Of a stretch of 64,000 nucleotides of DNA, positions 36,877 through 47,753 are shown piece by piece. The notes under the pieces are model-generated. The model was given only the letters and a program-made list of their open reading frames with translations, made no database searches and was not told where the DNA came from. Origin of the DNA: Parapristionchus giblindavisi. Taxonomy: Eukaryota > Nematoda > Chromadorea > Rhabditida > Diplogasteridae. The translations under genes and the position numbers were made by a program. The stretch's first letter is position 1. Every line of letters begins with the position of its first letter. The stretch is taken from assembly GCA_943737045.1 (NCBI GenBank), contig CALSFV010000364.1, positions 186,001 to 250,000 on the forward strand. The letters are read 5' to 3'.

Positions 36877-37293
36877 TAGGGTTGTCCGTTCGGAAGACGA
36901 AACGCCATTCGAAAGTCACGTATTTTCACTCTCGTTCCGGAACGACGTGACTTTGATACGGAATCAATTCGGAAGAGTAATAATTTGCCTCTCGTTCCGG
37001 AAGAGATGCAAATTGACTCCTCTGTTCCGAATAGGGAAGGGAAAGGGGGAGAAAAGAAGGGCATGAGTGTGAAACATATTTGAAATATCAGAATTGGAGA
37101 GAGAACTTTGACAATACACCGATCAGTTTTGTCCGTGATCGAACAATGAAATTGATACGGAAGGGATACGGAACGCTATCAAATCACTCTCATTCCGGAA
37201 GAATCTCATTTCTCTCTCGCTCGTTCCGGAACAAATGCAAATCTTCCCTTCCAAACGAAACTTTCGTATTCCGTTTTCGTTTCGTTAACCCTA
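36877..37293. mobile_element. hAT-like MITE with 8-bp target duplication
   Basis: ATATTCAT flanks it at 36869-36876 and 37294-37301. The ends are TAGGGTTGTCCGTTCGG and CGTTTCGTTAACCCTA. The interior is rich in CGTTCCGGAA-type units. It has no ORF. Confidence 0.75.
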
Positions 37294-37479
37294 ATATTCA
37301 TATTCTTATTATTTATTACATTTTTATTTTTACATTTTTGAATAACATTTTTATTCAATGTATATCATAACCTGAATGCAGTTATTTTCCTTTGCCCAAA
37401 ACAAAACGATAAATTACTATTATTATTATGAATAAATTTCTTATGAACCTCATTTTGCGATCTGTTCTTCTTTTATTGT

Positions 37480-37592
37480 TTAAAGCGGCACCCCAAGCTA
37501 ATTTGAAACTCTCCGCTCTGGCCAGACTCTCTCGCTTTCTTTGTCTACGAGAGAGTATTGCCAAGTAAAATCAGCTTGGGATTCCGATAACT
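37480..37592. mobile_element. Family-A TTAA palindrome
   Basis: TTTAAAGCGGCACCCCAAGC, CTTTCTTTGTCTACGAGAGA and AAAATCAGCTTGGGAT mark both arms. Confidence 0.7.
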
Positions 37593-37689
37593 CCGAACAG
37601 CCCACAATATAATTGTTGTCTTGTATCATTCTGGAACTCGTCCATTGTTCTCGAAATGAGGACTAGGGTGCTTGAGGCGATAAAAATAT

Positions 37690-38100
37690 TCCTCCTCCCT
37701 CTCCCTCTCGCTTATGAACATCTCTAGAGAGAGAGGGGCAAAGATGGTGGGAGGGGATGAGGGAGAGGGAGAGAAAGAGAGGGAGAGAGAGTGAGAAGGA
37801 GAGGGAGAGGGGGGGAGAGGGAGAAAGAGGTGGGAGAGAGGGAGAGAGGGAAAGGGAGAGAGAGCAAGGAAGGAATAGAGATAGAGAGAGAGAAGAGGGA
37901 GAGAGAGTAACTAAAACGCATTCTTCATGTGGGGCTATCACTCACTGTCTATATAGACACAACGTTCGGACTTTTTTTCCTTTGAAAAGAGTGGGGAGAG
38001 AGAGAGAGAGAGATGGAGATGAAGAAGAGGGGGACGAGGGAGAGAGAAGGAAGGAGAGAGGAGAGGGAGAGGGAGAGGGAAGAAGAGAGATAAAGCATAA
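37690..38100. repeat. Purine (GA-rich) tract
   Basis: GAGAGGGAGA-type sequence dominates, with a 60-bp break near 37915-37985. The ORFs here are repeat readings. Confidence 0.8.
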
Positions 38101-38217
38101 GGGATGAGAGATGAGAAACAGAGAATCAGTCCGAGAATATGCGAGAGAAAATAAGAGGAGTCGAAGATATAGAGAAGAAACTAGAATAGATATATCTACT
38201 TGTTAGGCCTGAATTTT

Positions 38218-38406
38218 ACATCTATCCTTATCCCGTCTACCTCTCCTTCTCCCTCTCCCTCTCATTCTCCCTCTGCCTCTACCTCTCCCTCTCCTCCAAC
38301 TCTACCTCTCCCCACTTCCTTCCATTTAAATCGTCATGTTTTACCTCTCCTTTTCATGTTACTCTATCTCTCTCCCCTCTTCCCCTCTCTTCCTCTCTCT
38401 CCCTCT

Positions 38407-38455
<49 letters not shown>

Positions 38456-38515
38456 CCTCCCTCTCTCTCTCTCTCCTCTCCATCTCCCTCCCCTCTTCGC
38501 TCTCCTCTCTTCGAG
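38218..38515. repeat. Pyrimidine (CT-rich) tract
   Basis: CTCTCCCTCT-type sequence includes a pure (CT)n run at 38412-38448. It is the reverse sense of the purine tract 120 bp before it. Confidence 0.8.
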
Positions 38516-38959
38516 ATAGTCTCCGATTTCCGCTTCGAATGTCTACGCGCGATCCACGTTAGGGCCCGTTTTGTCGCTTTTAGTATGTTGGATCTTGTAG
38601 TTGTATTGGTATTAATATCTATTTACATATTTATCCGATCAAGTGAAATCATCCCCTGCTGCATATATCGTAATTCTTTTCACTGTTGGCATTACCGATT
38701 AAATATATCCTAATATCAAATCAAATCAAATCATTTATTTTCCTGTATAAGAAAGAATGGGATGGTATTGGGTTCTTCTTATCACGCTAGACGGGGTCAG
38801 GAAAGCTAGTCTTCTTATGCCATAGTTGTCGGTCCAGCGTGTGTCGTTCTGTCAACTTGAGTTCCGTGAAGTCCTTTTTGATCGCATCCGTCCATCTCAG
38901 CTTCGGTCGTCCTCTTGGTCTCCTTCCTTGTGGAGAAAATATATCCTAATATCGATTAG

Positions 38960-39045
38960 AAAATCTGAATCTCTCGCCTTCTTTGTTTGCGAGAGAGTGT
39001 GGACGGAGCGGAGAGTAAAATTAGCTCGGGCGTGCATTTTAATGT
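38960..39045. mobile_element. Family-A TTAA palindrome (one arm eroded)
   Basis: CTCTCGCCTTCTTTGTTTGC and GCGGAGAGTAAAATTAGCTC are present. Confidence 0.55.
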
Positions 39046-39274
39046 TGCATGTTATATAATATAGATAGAGTAGTGAATGTTTGTTCATAATTTATTTCAT
39101 ACGTGCCATAAATCGTCTTTTGAAATTTACTTTAACAATAAGTACAAGTAAAATGTTAACTTAAAATGGTGTAGTATAATATAATACATTTCATCAAATG
39201 ATCTCTGACTTGTAATTTACGTAAAGTAAACTTTAGGTCTGTTAAGTACACTTTAAATTTTCATAAACCATAGT

Positions 39275-39625
39275 AGCGCCCCATCAAGGCGCCCGAAAGG
39301 GAAATTGGCAGTGACTAGATCACTCGGTAAAGTACAAGTGATCAGGCAAACGGAAGAAGAGATTAGGCCTCCGTACTATATTAAAGGGAGCGTTACCTCT
39401 CTCAATGGCTTATTCACTGCGCTCACTATTTTTCTGTTCTCTAACGACGAGAGAGCATTGCGCGTCGAAGAGACCATTGAGCTCCCTTTAACCTTGAATT
39501 ATCACTGGACTAGCTGTGCTCCTCCAGGACTTCGTGCGCCTTGATTTTTTCAGTTCAATGCCTATTATATGCCTTGAACGTACCTTGAACAGCGGGTATT
39601 GTCGCTGTTACATGCATGCTTTTCC
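39275..39625 (+). mobile_element. SINE copy interrupted by a family-B MITE
   Basis: It begins CAAGGCGCCCGAAAGGGAAA, as in the SINE at 35199. It is interrupted at TATATTAAAGGGAGCG by a MITE (39382-39490). It resumes with GAATTATCACTGGACTAGC and GGACTTCGTGCGCCTTG. Confidence 0.6.
39382..39492. mobile_element. Family-B TTAA palindrome inside a SINE
   Basis: TTAAAGGGAGCGTTACCTCT opens it and GAGCTCCCTTTAA closes it. SINE sequence resumes on both sides, so this is a clear insertion. Confidence 0.75.
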
Positions 39626-40587
39626 TTAACTTATTTCACATCTATTAGTTGTAGTAGCAGATAAGTAAGAAGTAGATAGTTTGATGGTAAATGAAGAAAT
39701 ATAAACAAATACTTCACAATTTAACTCGCATTTTATGGTATGGGTAGTCATCATATAATTATAATAATTATTATAATACCTTACAGATCAAACCATTACG
39801 CATGAAGTGCTCTGGTTGAGCCAGTAAGCGGCCAACAAAAACCATATACAAAAATATGCTATGATATTGACCGTATAAAATACACTTGTTTATTTGGTAC
39901 GAGAGTAGCCAGCCACAGCCACAATGTGTTTCTATGTTTAGAGAGAGAGAGCACAGGTGAGATAGTAGGTAGATCAGAGAGAGAGAGCGAGGAAGGAAGG
40001 GAGGAAAAAGTGATGGGTTAATCGATAGTTCTTTTTCTGTTTAGCACCAGTAGCAAGGCAATTGTGCAAGTACACTTTATACGGACTATAGCATAATATA
40101 TCACATTCATAGCAATTTATTTCTAAATAACGGGATGTATGCGCTCATCGCTAGATTGGGGGATGGAGCGATACACCTCTTCTCGCTAGGGCCTCATCCA
40201 CCCTACATCATTGATCTCACTCTGATCTTTGATCTTGGCACTAGAGAATACGTTATTGAGACTTCGCCGTCCATCTTCACCTTACCTATTTTCCCATTGT
40301 CTATCCCCCCCCCCCCCATTTTATTTCCATGTGCAAATCTTCTTCATTTATATCGTTTTTTTACTTGCAGAGACATCTCCGTGATGTACACTGAGCTGAA
40401 AGATGCTTAGCAAATGCGTTGCTTACGCATTTGCTTAGCGACACGATCGCTTATAGTTAAGCAAAACGTATGCTTAGAAGAGAGATACTTATATTTAAGC
40501 ATAGCGTATGCTTAAATTGAAAGAGGCGGGCGTTCGCCTCCCGGAATAGACTTTGAGTTATACTAGTCACAGTTACATGGTTAGGTA

Positions 40588-40652
40588 GCGCAGCGGTAAG
40601 CGCCTTCACTAGCTATTCGGTGGTTCGGTCCCCCATTCTATCGCAATCTTTT
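40588..40652 (+). other. tRNA-like sequence (degenerate)
   Basis: TAGCGCAGCGGTAAGCGCC fits an A box and D arm. GGTTCGGTCCC is one base off a B box. Anticodon and acceptor stems do not pair well, so this is not called a functional tRNA. Confidence 0.35.
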
Positions 40653-40928
40653 GCCGAGTTGTTTCTTTCATGTAAGCAACCCGGTAAGCATTTGCCCATG
40701 CTTACAAGGGAGCTCTGTGGTCTTGTCTTGGCCATATGAGAAGGCACTATCATGACTAGATAAAGTTCTCGATGGTGATTACGAATCTCTTTTTAGGGCT
40801 GCCTAGACGACCTGAGTTTCGAGAAAATCGATATTGAAATTCCGATGGTCAATTCGAAAATTTTCGGGGGATAGTACACAAACATTTCCTATGAGTTGGT
40901 GAACTCATCTATCAACCTCCGAAGTAAC

Positions 40929-40999
40929 GACCTGTGTAGTGTAGTGGATAAGGTGTCCGCGTTAGTTTTTGACTGTCACTGGTTCGATCCCTCTTGCAG
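40929..40999 (+). other. tRNA-like sequence in left hairpin arm
   Basis: TAGTGTAGTGGATAAGGTGT fits an A box and GGTTCGATCCC a B box, at tRNA-like spacing. The acceptor stem is poor. The inverse copy occurs at about 41290-41360 on the minus strand. Confidence 0.4.
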
Positions 41000-41289
41000 A
41001 ACTTTTCTTTTGCTGATTTTCTTTATGTCAAGATGAAACATCAAAAAACATTTTTTTTAAAACGTCAAGTAAAACATCAAAAAACATCGATATCAAAGAT
41101 CATTCTTTGACTGTGTGTGTGCGTGCGCGATCTTTAACAACAAAAGATCAAAAGAAAAGCGATTCTTACATCTTGGACAAACAAAGAATGATCTTTGATC
41201 TCGATGTTTTTTGATGTTTTACTTGACGTTTAAAAAAAAAGTTTTTTGATGTTTCATCTTGACATAAAGAAAATCAGCAAAAGAAAAGT

Positions 41290-41360
41290 TCTGCGAGAGG
41301 GATCGAACCAGTGACAGTCAAAAACTAACGCGGACACCTTATCCACTACACTACACAGGT
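41290..41360 (-). other. tRNA-like sequence in right hairpin arm
   Basis: This is the reverse complement of the module at 40929-40999, with intact A-box- and B-box-like motifs. The two modules point toward each other across the loop. Confidence 0.4.
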
Positions 41361-41757
41361 CGTTACTTCGGAGGTTGATAGATGAGTTCACCAACTCATA
41401 GGAAATGTTTGTGTACTATCCCCCGAAAATTTTCGAATTGACCATCGGAATTTCAATATCGATTTTCTCGAAACTCAGGTCGTCTAGGCAGCCCTAAAAA
41501 GAGATTCGTATTCACCATCGAGAACTTAATCTAGTCATGATAGTGCCTTCTCATATGGCCAAGACAAGACCACATAGCTCCCTTGTTATATGTAAGCATA
41601 TCACCATCTTATCCGACTGAGGTAGCAAATCGTAAGTTTACTATTAAGTATCTTTCAGCTGAGTGTATGATAAATATAAATAAACACCGCGAAATGTTGC
41701 CGATGAAAGAAATATGTTTCAACTTCTTTACTTGAAGGATTGTGTCATGAGCTTCTC

Positions 41758-42178
41758 ACAAGGGAACTGTCTCAACTTAATGTGGCCATATGGCATGGGA
41801 ATAATTTACCTGAATCAGTTTTCGATGCTGATTACGAATCCGTTATCAAACGTTGCCCAATCGAGCTGAGATTCGAGAAAATCGATATTAAAATTCGCTA
41901 GTTTAATCGGAAATTCGTGAGACTTCCTATATAAAGCATCCCAATGCGTTCATAAACTCATCTATCAATTATCCAAACACCTCCTGCTGTAATTTAGTGG
42001 ATATTGTAGGTAAGTTGTGAATTTTCGAATCAAATAGTCGAATTTCAAGATCGATTTTCTCGAATCTCAGCTCGATTGGGCAACGTTTGATAACGGATTC
42101 GTAATCAGCATCGAAAACTGATTCAGGTAAATTATTCCCATGTCATATGGCCACATTAAGTTGAGACAGTTCCCTTGT
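41758..42178. mobile_element. ACAAGGGA palindrome family, copy 2
   Basis: It is near-identical to 19832-20252, including length (421 bp). It lies just downstream of the larger related foldback element. Confidence 0.8.
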
Positions 42179-42184
42179 CAGTAG

Positions 42185-42770
42185 CATCTTATTCCTCGAT
42201 CCGAAAAATAATATTTTATATATAGTCAATTTTCTACGCGCTGAAACCCAAAACGATCGATAAACGTTAAGGCCCCGAGCTAATTGCACAGCCCCGCAGA
42301 ATCTCCTTTCGTGCGAAGTGATTTCGGGATCACATGCACTAGCTCAAACGTCTTTTGCACATATCGTATCATAAAATAGTACTGCTAATTTGAGTTGCTG
42401 ACGCGTCGCTGTGGCAAATCACACTGATTTGAAAATGTAAAGGGAAGCTTTCCAGCACGTGCTAAAACCATAATATATTATATTTGGCAAGTGTAACGAT
42501 GCATTAGACGCGACAATTAGATAAACTTTTTATATGTGAGATAACCTAGTTAGCCTACTCTCCAGCACCCATTACTCGAGTATTATCCCAAATTTCGTTT
42601 TTACGAGAGTTTATAGTAATCTGACCTTTCTCTATGGTAGTCCAGCTAGACAACCTATTTCTAATTGTAAGAGAATTTGATGTGATTGTGTATTGTACTC
42701 CTCATGACTGCATCTGAACCTACTACTGTCATCTTTCTTCAATGGTTTCTGTTATCGTCGAATCCATAAT
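42185..42770. other. No recognisable feature
   Basis: Ordinary A/T-rich sequence with no splice-bordered ORF, palindrome or repeat that I can match elsewhere in the window. Confidence 0.5.
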
Positions 42771-42777
42771 TAATTTT

Positions 42778-42985
42778 GGTCTCTCTCTCCGTCTCTCTAT
42801 CTTCTTCTCGGTCCTCCCTCCTCTCCCTTTCTCGCTCTCTCTTTTACTCCCTCCCTCCCTCCTTCTCCCCCTCGCTCTCTCCTTTTCTCTCTCTCATTCT
42901 CTCTGCTGTTCTCTCTCTTCTCCTCTCTCTCTTTCTCTCTGTCTCTCTCATTCTATCTCTTCCACCCTCTCTGCTTCTCTCGTTT
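42778..42985. repeat. Pyrimidine (CT-rich) tract
   Basis: CTCTCTCTCC- and CCCTCCCTCC-type sequence. The serine/leucine ORFs here are repeat readings. Confidence 0.8.
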
Positions 42986-43216
42986 TCATAAAATTTTCGC
43001 GCATATATTCTTCAAACAAAAGATCTTTTCAGCGCACGCTACTTGATCATTCGCGCCAAGTTTTAGTTATTCGTAGGGAATATATCCCTAAAGCTAATTG
43101 CAAGATCAAGCTTCCATATTATTAAATTAATAATGTTAATGGATGTACTATAGGTTAACTCGCACTTTGAAAAATAAGTTATAAACAAATATATGTTATT
43201 TAATATATGTTAGTCT

Positions 43217-43505
43217 GTGTCCCCCCCCCCCCCCACCATAACGCCTCCGGTAGTTTTACTCGCAGGACACACCGTTCAATCCCGTGGTGTACGCCGCGAG
43301 GTACACCGCGGTGTAGAACCTTTAGACAGGGTACCCCGCGAGCTGCAGCCTCTAGACGGGGAGCCCGGCCAGGTGGATGACGGCGCGCCCAGTGGGGCAG
43401 GAGGGACGGTGTGCCCCGCGAGATTTGATGTCCACCCCGCGAGGCACACCGTCTCTTCCACACCGTGGTGCACCTCGCGGTGTGCCCCACGAACAAAAAA
43501 TACCG
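43217..43505. repeat. GC-rich island of CCGCGAGG/CACACCG repeats
   Basis: It has a poly-C start and repeats of CGCGAGGTACACCG, CCCCGCGAG and GAGGCACACCGTC in both orientations, then falls back to A/T-rich DNA at about 43505. No splice sites support the 129-codon frame across it. Confidence 0.65.
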
Positions 43506-43673
43506 GAGCGCGCGTTGCCTGGAGTCGCGGCCATCTTCAGTATATGGTGATTCGCGCTCCTTATCAGCACGGAGATCTTAGGCCCGCGGTATTATTGAAT
43601 CCATAATCATTTCTCGAAGTGGAAAGAGTAAGATATTTGCACACCGCGTAGACCTATTGTGAAGCTCGTGACA

Positions 43674-43762
43674 TGGTACGGTATCATTTCGCTCATTCGC
43701 CAAGATTCGATTAATTCTTCGATATTGCAGTTCAAACTACTCGGTTTTTGAACAGATAATAG
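43674..43762 (+). pseudogene. Scrap of channel domain I S4 exon
   Basis: About 89 nt align with exon 59153-59265 of the intact channel. Shared blocks include GGTACGGTATCATT, GATTCGATT and TTCGATATTGCAGTT. A deletion near the start breaks the Arg-rich S4 reading frame. The flanks do not match the next intact intron closely. It is best read as an isolated relic of a duplication. Confidence 0.65.
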
Positions 43763-44043
43763 TTTATTTAAATTATATTTACGGTACCAACTCACTCAAC
43801 GAAAAGCACATGACATAATCCTTTAATTCATCTCATTGAAACATATTTCGTGGCAAAATTTGTGGTGTCAAAAAGTCCCAAAATAAAAAGAAACGAAAGG
43901 AAAAAGGACGAGGGACTGTTTAAAAATAAGAGAGTGTTTCTCCTTTACTTTTGAACAACACAAACATTATGAAAAATTAAAGAGATTCTAACCCGTCAAT
44001 GAAACGGCTTGAACTATCTTACCCCGGAATTGAATTTAGATCT

Positions 44044-44220
44044 CTCTGGTATTTCAAAACTAGTAGTTTACTAATCATTCCCACTACTAGTTAGACGTAA
44101 CTTTGCTGCAAGTGGTGTAAAATACTGTGATGCAATGTTTTTTTTAGTTGTAGTAAACTACCAGTAAACTTCCAGTCAATGACGTAATTTAAGCAGACTG
44201 CTAGTTTGGAAACACAAGAG
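44044..44220. mobile_element. CTCTGGTATTT MITE, diverged
   Basis: It opens CTCTGGTATTTCAAAACTAG and ends TTTGGAAACACAAGAG. The centre carries CTAGTAGTTTACT and its complement. Confidence 0.6.
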
Positions 44221-44469
44221 TCATAGATTTCAGAGCGAGAGCCACAATTTAGAAAATGAAAAGAAAGAAATGTGTGTCTTAATATATTTTGATTTCACCG
44301 TAACCATAAATCAATGAAGTGAAGAAGATCAAAGATCAAAGAGAAAAAGTGCTAAAGGGGGTGATTGTTGCCGCGCATTTTTTCTTCAGAAAAGAATCCC
44401 TCGTTGCCAGGTGTTGTCACTCTCCATTTTTCGCATTCTCTCTATTTCTTTCTTTTCGCTTCTCGACCA

Positions 44470-44582
44470 TTAAAGGAACACCCGAGCTAATTTTACTCTC
44501 TGCTCTCTCGTAGACAAAGAAAGCGAGTAAATGTGGCTAGAGAAGAAAGTTCCAAATTAGGTCGGGCTGTGCTTATAAACAG
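44470..44582. mobile_element. Family-A TTAA palindrome
   Basis: TTAAAGGAACACCCGAGCTA, CTCTCGTAGACAAAGAAAGC and TTCCAAATTAGGTCGGGC are present. Confidence 0.65.
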
Positions 44583-44672
44583 CACCTTAACCGTGACGTT
44601 ACTCGTTCATTTTGTTCGATATTGTGATCTTTATTTTGATTTATATATTTTTTAAACAATTTTAATATTTCA

Positions 44673-44717
44673 GATTCGTCCTCCGAGGATGTCGTCGGCG
44701 ACGACGAGGTTGCTGGG
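44673..44717 (+). other. Possible 5' exon
   Basis: After ATATTTCAG a 45-nt GC-richer segment (SSSEDVVGDDEVAG in one frame, PPRMSSATTRLL in another) ends at a GTATGA donor. It could be an upstream non-coding or coding exon of the channel 12 kb away. Nothing proves this. Confidence 0.2.
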
Positions 44718-45044
44718 TATGAAGTTGAATTTTGAATTTTTTAAATTTAAATCAGACATTTTAAAATTATCACATGATAAAATCATAAACCGCTGCTACA
44801 GCAAAAGGATAGAGACAAGGACACTAGTTAGTGTAATATAAATACAAATAATTACCAGAATGCACAAAAAACTCTCCTCGTTTTACATGCTCTCTCTCAT
44901 CATTGTAGTTTCGTTATTTTCAATCAATCAATATACTCATATCAAGTAAAATACTAGATGAAGGGTGATGATTGATTGATCGATTCATCATCGTACTTTA
45001 GTCGTTTTCCTCTATTTTCAAGCGATTTTTTGTTCCAGAGGTCG

Positions 45045-45175
45045 TATCCATAAACGTTGGCAATCAGTTTGCCGACAAACGTGACGTCACAAGCGTAGGG
45101 AAGGACCTCTGGCAAACGCATATACCTACGTTTGTGACGTCACGCTTGCAGGCAAATCGTTTGCCAGCGTTGATG
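45045..45175. repeat. Palindrome with two TGACGTCA sites
   Basis: The arms run from AAACGTTGGCAATCAGTTTG to CAAATCGTTTGCCAGCGTT in inverse. Each carries GTGACGTCAC (45081-45090 and 45134-45143). The plan is similar to 24088-24231. Confidence 0.6.
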
Positions 45176-45179
45176 ATTT

Positions 45180-46425
45180 CCTATACAGAACGCAGGTTCT
45201 ATGATAGATTTTTTTTACTGCCGCGTATTTTGATATCTTTACTATTTTCGTCTCATTAACAGAGGGACCTTATTTGCCTAATCAACCTAATCAACCTTTT
45301 TTGAAGACAATATAAAGAACGCCGACAATTTCAGACAATTGGAATTGGGGCAAAAAGATGGATGTTTGATGTATGGATGTTGCAAGATCCATAAGAGAGC
45401 ATTTTAGCTGTTATATTATCTATTCCGAGGCTCCTGAAGGGACACCCCTACGTGTCATTCACACACTTTATTTATTCGTTCTTTTCTGTACCGTGTTTTC
45501 TTAAAAACGCATAAATATTATTATTATTATTATTATTATTATCAAATATAATGATAAGGATGCATTAGGACAGAAAAGGGATATATGGATTTCCGATTTT
45601 TCTTTATCAGCACCCATGTGTTATTTCGGACCTCCCCGCACTCATTATCGACTTCTATGACTTCGAGAGGTCAGCGCGGAGAGGCGAATATATCCCGCAG
45701 TGTTATCTTTATGCTAGCATCATACATGGACAGAAACCAGCCAAGTATCATCTGTCATGCTCTCAACTCATTTCCAATTCGACTCTAGTACTTGTCAATA
45801 AAGGCCCCAAGAATATTTAAAGAGGCTTAGAGGATGATGAATGAGCTTACTTATTTTTTCCAGTGCTTAGTCGATGGGAGTAAATCTAGAATCGACGTAT
45901 TTTAGCGTTTTTTCATACTCATATTTCTCACTTTATCCTTTTTCTTATCCCTTTTCAATCATATTATTCATAACAAAAAATTGATGACCTAAATATCGAT
46001 CGATCGATGATCGATGGATAACCGTCGCTATAGACTACAATAGCGCGTGCGTTCTGGGGGCACTTGGGTGTTTGGGCATCTGTCGTATCTGTGTTTGGTC
46101 GGTGAATGTGCTATGTATGATTATATCTACGTTTTTGGCAAAATATAAATATTTAAAAAAATATATATTTCATATTTTCCATAAACCTCTACCCTAATTC
46201 AAATTTTGTGTACGATTTACAAATTCTTATTGTTAGTCTATGATAAAATTTTTCTAGAGAAAAAAACCTACTAAATTTATAAGTCCATTTACCATTTTGT
46301 AATCAGGGCCCAAGGTACCCTACACCCATAAAGTGGAGTGGCCTGAATCAAAATTCTTGGCGCAATGTCCGGACCATGGTCGAGTCTTACAGATCCAGAC
46401 TCTTAATGGTGAAATTTTTATTTAT
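45180..46425. other. No recognisable gene
   Basis: It holds an (ATT)n run at 45516-45542 and a 67-codon chance ORF at 45585-45788. I see no splice-supported coding and no clear element ends. Confidence 0.5.
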
Positions 46426-46430
46426 ATGAA

Positions 46431-46602
46431 GGGAGAGTGACCTCTCTCAATGGCCTGTTCATTGCGCACACTATTTCTCTGTTCTCTAACAACGAAAGAA
46501 TGTAGACCGTTGAAGAGACGGTTGACAAAGGTGTCGGCCCCTTTCGTTGAAGGCACACGAGAGGGGGCAGAGAGGAGAGTAAAATTAGCTCGCAGTTTAT
46601 AT
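46431..46602. mobile_element. Family-B plus partial family-A palindromes
   Basis: Family B has GAGAGTGACCTCTCTCAATG and GAGACGGTTGACAAAGGTG. A family-A half follows with GAGGAGAGTAAAATTAGCTC. Confidence 0.6.
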
Positions 46603-47269
46603 CTGTTTACAATTCCGATCTGTTCTTCGTTGTAATTTATTCGCTACAAACTCCGTAAACAATTAAAGGAATACTGCAGGGTGGTTTGCAACTCTCCGTT
46701 GTAACAGTAACGCTCCGTGATAGTTTTGTGAGCGCGGAAAGTTAAATTAGCATGGCGTGATTTCTTAACTCTCCAAGTTTTCTCGTTTTATTTTCGTGTG
46801 TTATGGTGATTCGAGTTCGATTTTCGTAGAATTTAAAAAAAAATTCTGCTCAAGTTGTTTCTAATTCTAGTCCAAGTTAAGATGGGAAGGGAAGCGAGAA
46901 ATCTTCTAGTATATCTCTTTCTTTAGAGGAATCGGATTCTGCCAAATTATTTACAGAGCCATTTTGCACTACTCTCCCTCTCCCTCTCCCTCTCCCTTAT
47001 CCCACCCTCTCATCTCTTCCCTCCCTCTCCCCCATCAGCATAGATTACCGAGTAGAGCGGTTTTCTTTCTTTTACTTCATTCCTCCATTCTTTTATTCTG
47101 GCGGATTTAGTTTGAAGCTTTTTCTGTGATAGATTCCTTCATATATTTACTGAACTGCAAGAAAACTATGTAAAAGTAGTGAAATTTAAAAAAAACTTAT
47201 TTTTAAAGATTCTCTTTGCTCTTCGGAGCAGAACACTTGTTCAAGAAATTTATTCGAAAACCAGAGTTC

Positions 47270-47400
47270 ATTTAAAAACATCCCACCAATTTAAAACTAT
47301 CCACTCTGACAATGCTCTCTCGCTCTCTTTATCAACGAGAGAGCATTGCCAGAGTGGAGAGTACTATTTAAAAAAAACTCGGAGTGTACCTCTAATTTTG
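47270..47400. mobile_element. Family-A TTAA palindrome
   Basis: CACTCTGACAATGCTCTCTC, AACGAGAGAGCATTGCCAGA and CTCGGAGTGTACC form the two arms. Confidence 0.65.
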
Positions 47401-47479
47401 AGAGTGTCGTTATGGCTTACACAGCAAATAATTGACTAGTTATAATTTTTTTTGGAGATCTGGAAAAAGAGAAACATTG

Positions 47480-47600
47480 AGAAGCTCGTGACATAGTCTT
47501 TCAAGTAATGGAATTGAAACATATTTCATTTGTGGAATCCAACAGTCCCAAAATAAATAAAAATAGAAATGAAACGAAAAAAGGGGCGAGAGAGTGTGGA
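47480..47600. repeat. Dispersed AAACATATTTC repeat
   Basis: AGAAGCTCGTGACATAGTC, GAAACATATTTCATTTGTGG and AGTCCCAAAATAAAT also occur near 43800-43920, 51690-51820 (inverted), 59455-59560 and 63195-63290. No ends with inverted repeats were found. Confidence 0.6.
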
Positions 47601-47633
47601 AAAGGTGGAGATCTCTTTTCTCGTTTACACAAT

Positions 47634-47752
47634 TAAAGGGGCCGAAACCTTTGTCAACGGCCTCTTCAACGGTCTACGCTCTCTCGTTGTTAGAGAACAG
47701 AGAAATAGTGTGCACAATGAAGAGGCCATTTAGAGAGGTATCTTTGTCATTT
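47634..47752. mobile_element. Family-B TTAA palindrome
   Basis: TTAAAGGGGCCGAAACCTTT and GAAATAGTGTGCACAATGAA are typical. Its far end meets the 47754-48940 element. Confidence 0.65.
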
Positions 47753-47753
47753 G

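Larger units (their letters stand above)
40386..41673. mobile_element. 1.29-kb TIR element carrying a long hairpin and tRNA-like boxes
   Basis: The terminal repeats are TACACTGAGCTGAAAGATGC at the left and ATCTTTCAGCTGAGTGTA at the right, with TA tips. Inside, arms 40704 to about 41112 and about 41184-41587 form a hairpin with a ~70-bp loop. Each arm contains a Pol III-like module. No transposase ORF was seen, so it is nonautonomous. Confidence 0.75.

Noticed and set aside
37663..38713. Arg/Glu-rich and Ser/Leu-rich ORFs over 100 codons
   Set aside because: They come from purine and pyrimidine tracts in which stop codons are rare.
40929..40999. Functional tRNA gene
   Set aside because: The A and B boxes are good, but acceptor and anticodon stems do not pair and the sequence is mirrored inside a transposon.
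43217..43606. 129-codon Pro/Arg/Gly-rich ORF
   Set aside because: It is a reading of GC-rich inverted repeats, open in several frames on both strands.
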